Assembly: GCA_000585075.1 (NCBI GenBank)
Contig: JEMY01000013.1
Location: forward strand, 80,984-144,983
DNA from: Candidatus Accumulibacter regalis
Lineage (GTDB): Bacteria; Pseudomonadota; Gammaproteobacteria; Burkholderiales; Rhodocyclaceae
Direction of reading: 5' to 3'
Length of the DNA stretch: 64,000 bases
The number at the start of each line of letters is the position of its first letter. The stretch's first letter is position 1. The notes beneath the pieces were generated by a model. The model worked only from the letters and a program-made list of their open reading frames with translations. It was not told the origin of the DNA and made no database searches. Below are positions 63,858 through 64,000 of the stretch, one piece after another. Both the position numbers and the translations under genes were made by a program.

Positions 63858-64000
63858 ATGGCAAACGACACGAAGGATCTGATGAACGGACAAGCCGCAC
63901 TGGCGATGGATGATGCGTTGGAAGGAGCCCGTAGGGCGACTGGAAACGCGTCATCCATCGCGCCGCCGGACCCCGAGGTGGTGGCGACGGCGCGCCGCCG
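63858..64000 (+). CDS. N-terminal part of a probable IS3-type transposase OrfA (cut by window end)
   Basis: Only 48 codons fit (MANDTKDLMNGQAALAMDD...PEVVATARRR). The PDPEVVATARRR segment resembles the lead-in to the HTH of IS3-family OrfA proteins in related genomes. Non-coding AT-rich DNA with CCTACCCCTGACAAATTAG precedes it, plausibly the left end of the element. The identity needs the sequence beyond 64000. Confidence 0.4.
   Translation, partial: MANDTKDLMNGQAALAMDDALEGARRATGNASSIAPPDPEVVATARR

Overview
The window is about 65% GC chromosomal DNA. Its gene content is that of a facultatively denitrifying betaproteobacterium, most likely Rhodocyclales (Accumulibacter, Dechloromonas or Azoarcus type). 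This placement is inferred from AcnB, a KorABC-type 2-oxoglutarate oxidoreductase with its own NAD(P)/flavin subunit, a quinol-dependent nitric oxide reductase under NsrR, and the panB-panC-panD order. No rRNA and no CRISPR array were seen; there is one tRNA, Arg(CCT).

Layout. 0.2-7.2 kb: a very large exonuclease/RecQ/UvrD-type helicase fusion with an apparent one-base frameshift, convergent with a low-GC two-gene operon for a class M sirtuin (SirTM) and its zinc-type macrodomain partner. 7.4-13.8 kb (all minus): acnB, a TrmB-like methyltransferase, dusC, a CsgG-type lipoprotein and a rhodanese. 14.0-18.9 kb: korC-korA-korB. 19-24.3 kb: psd, a pentapeptide-repeat protein, a decayed chemoreceptor, a deoxynucleoside kinase, and panB, panC, panD, with panD on its own promoter. 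24.4-32 kb: a NYN/OST-HTH protein, a patatin lipoprotein, ABC-F Uup, tRNA-Arg, an IS3-family remnant and fadD.

32.2-48.7 kb is accessory. It holds a thioredoxin/LysR chimeric ORF; a minus-strand Rieske / dinitrogenase-cofactor-family / metallo-beta-lactamase cluster divergent from a PAS-AAA-Fis sigma54 activator; norB (qNOR) and nsrR with two NsrR-like operators between them; a SulP-STAS-cyclic-nucleotide-domain transporter; a cupin; a PTS enzyme I-like protein fused to an acetyltransferase-like domain; a transsulfuration enzyme divergent from a MarR regulator; and an overlapping PAS-hemerythrin pair. 48.8-58.2 kb holds the wreck of an ABC efflux operon, two TetR regulators next to clear palindromes, an FmdE-like protein with a periplasmic partner, a cytochrome P450 and an AcrAB-type RND pump. 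58.4-64 kb holds an extradiol dioxygenase, DoxX, LysR, a membrane-anchored Mrr-type nuclease, a small exported protein, a DUF1840 protein and the start of an IS3-type orfA cut by the window edge.

How the parts may work together. Nitric oxide and oxygen handling recurs (qNOR/NsrR, hemerythrin-PAS, Rieske cluster), beside central carbon and redox metabolism (AcnB, KorABC, FadD) and coenzyme A precursor synthesis (PanBCD). The least conventional loci are the SirTM-macrodomain operon beside the fusion helicase, the Rieske-DIN-MBL cluster with its divergent sigma54 activator, and the enzyme I-GNAT fusion. All functions are read from sequence motifs; no database search was run.
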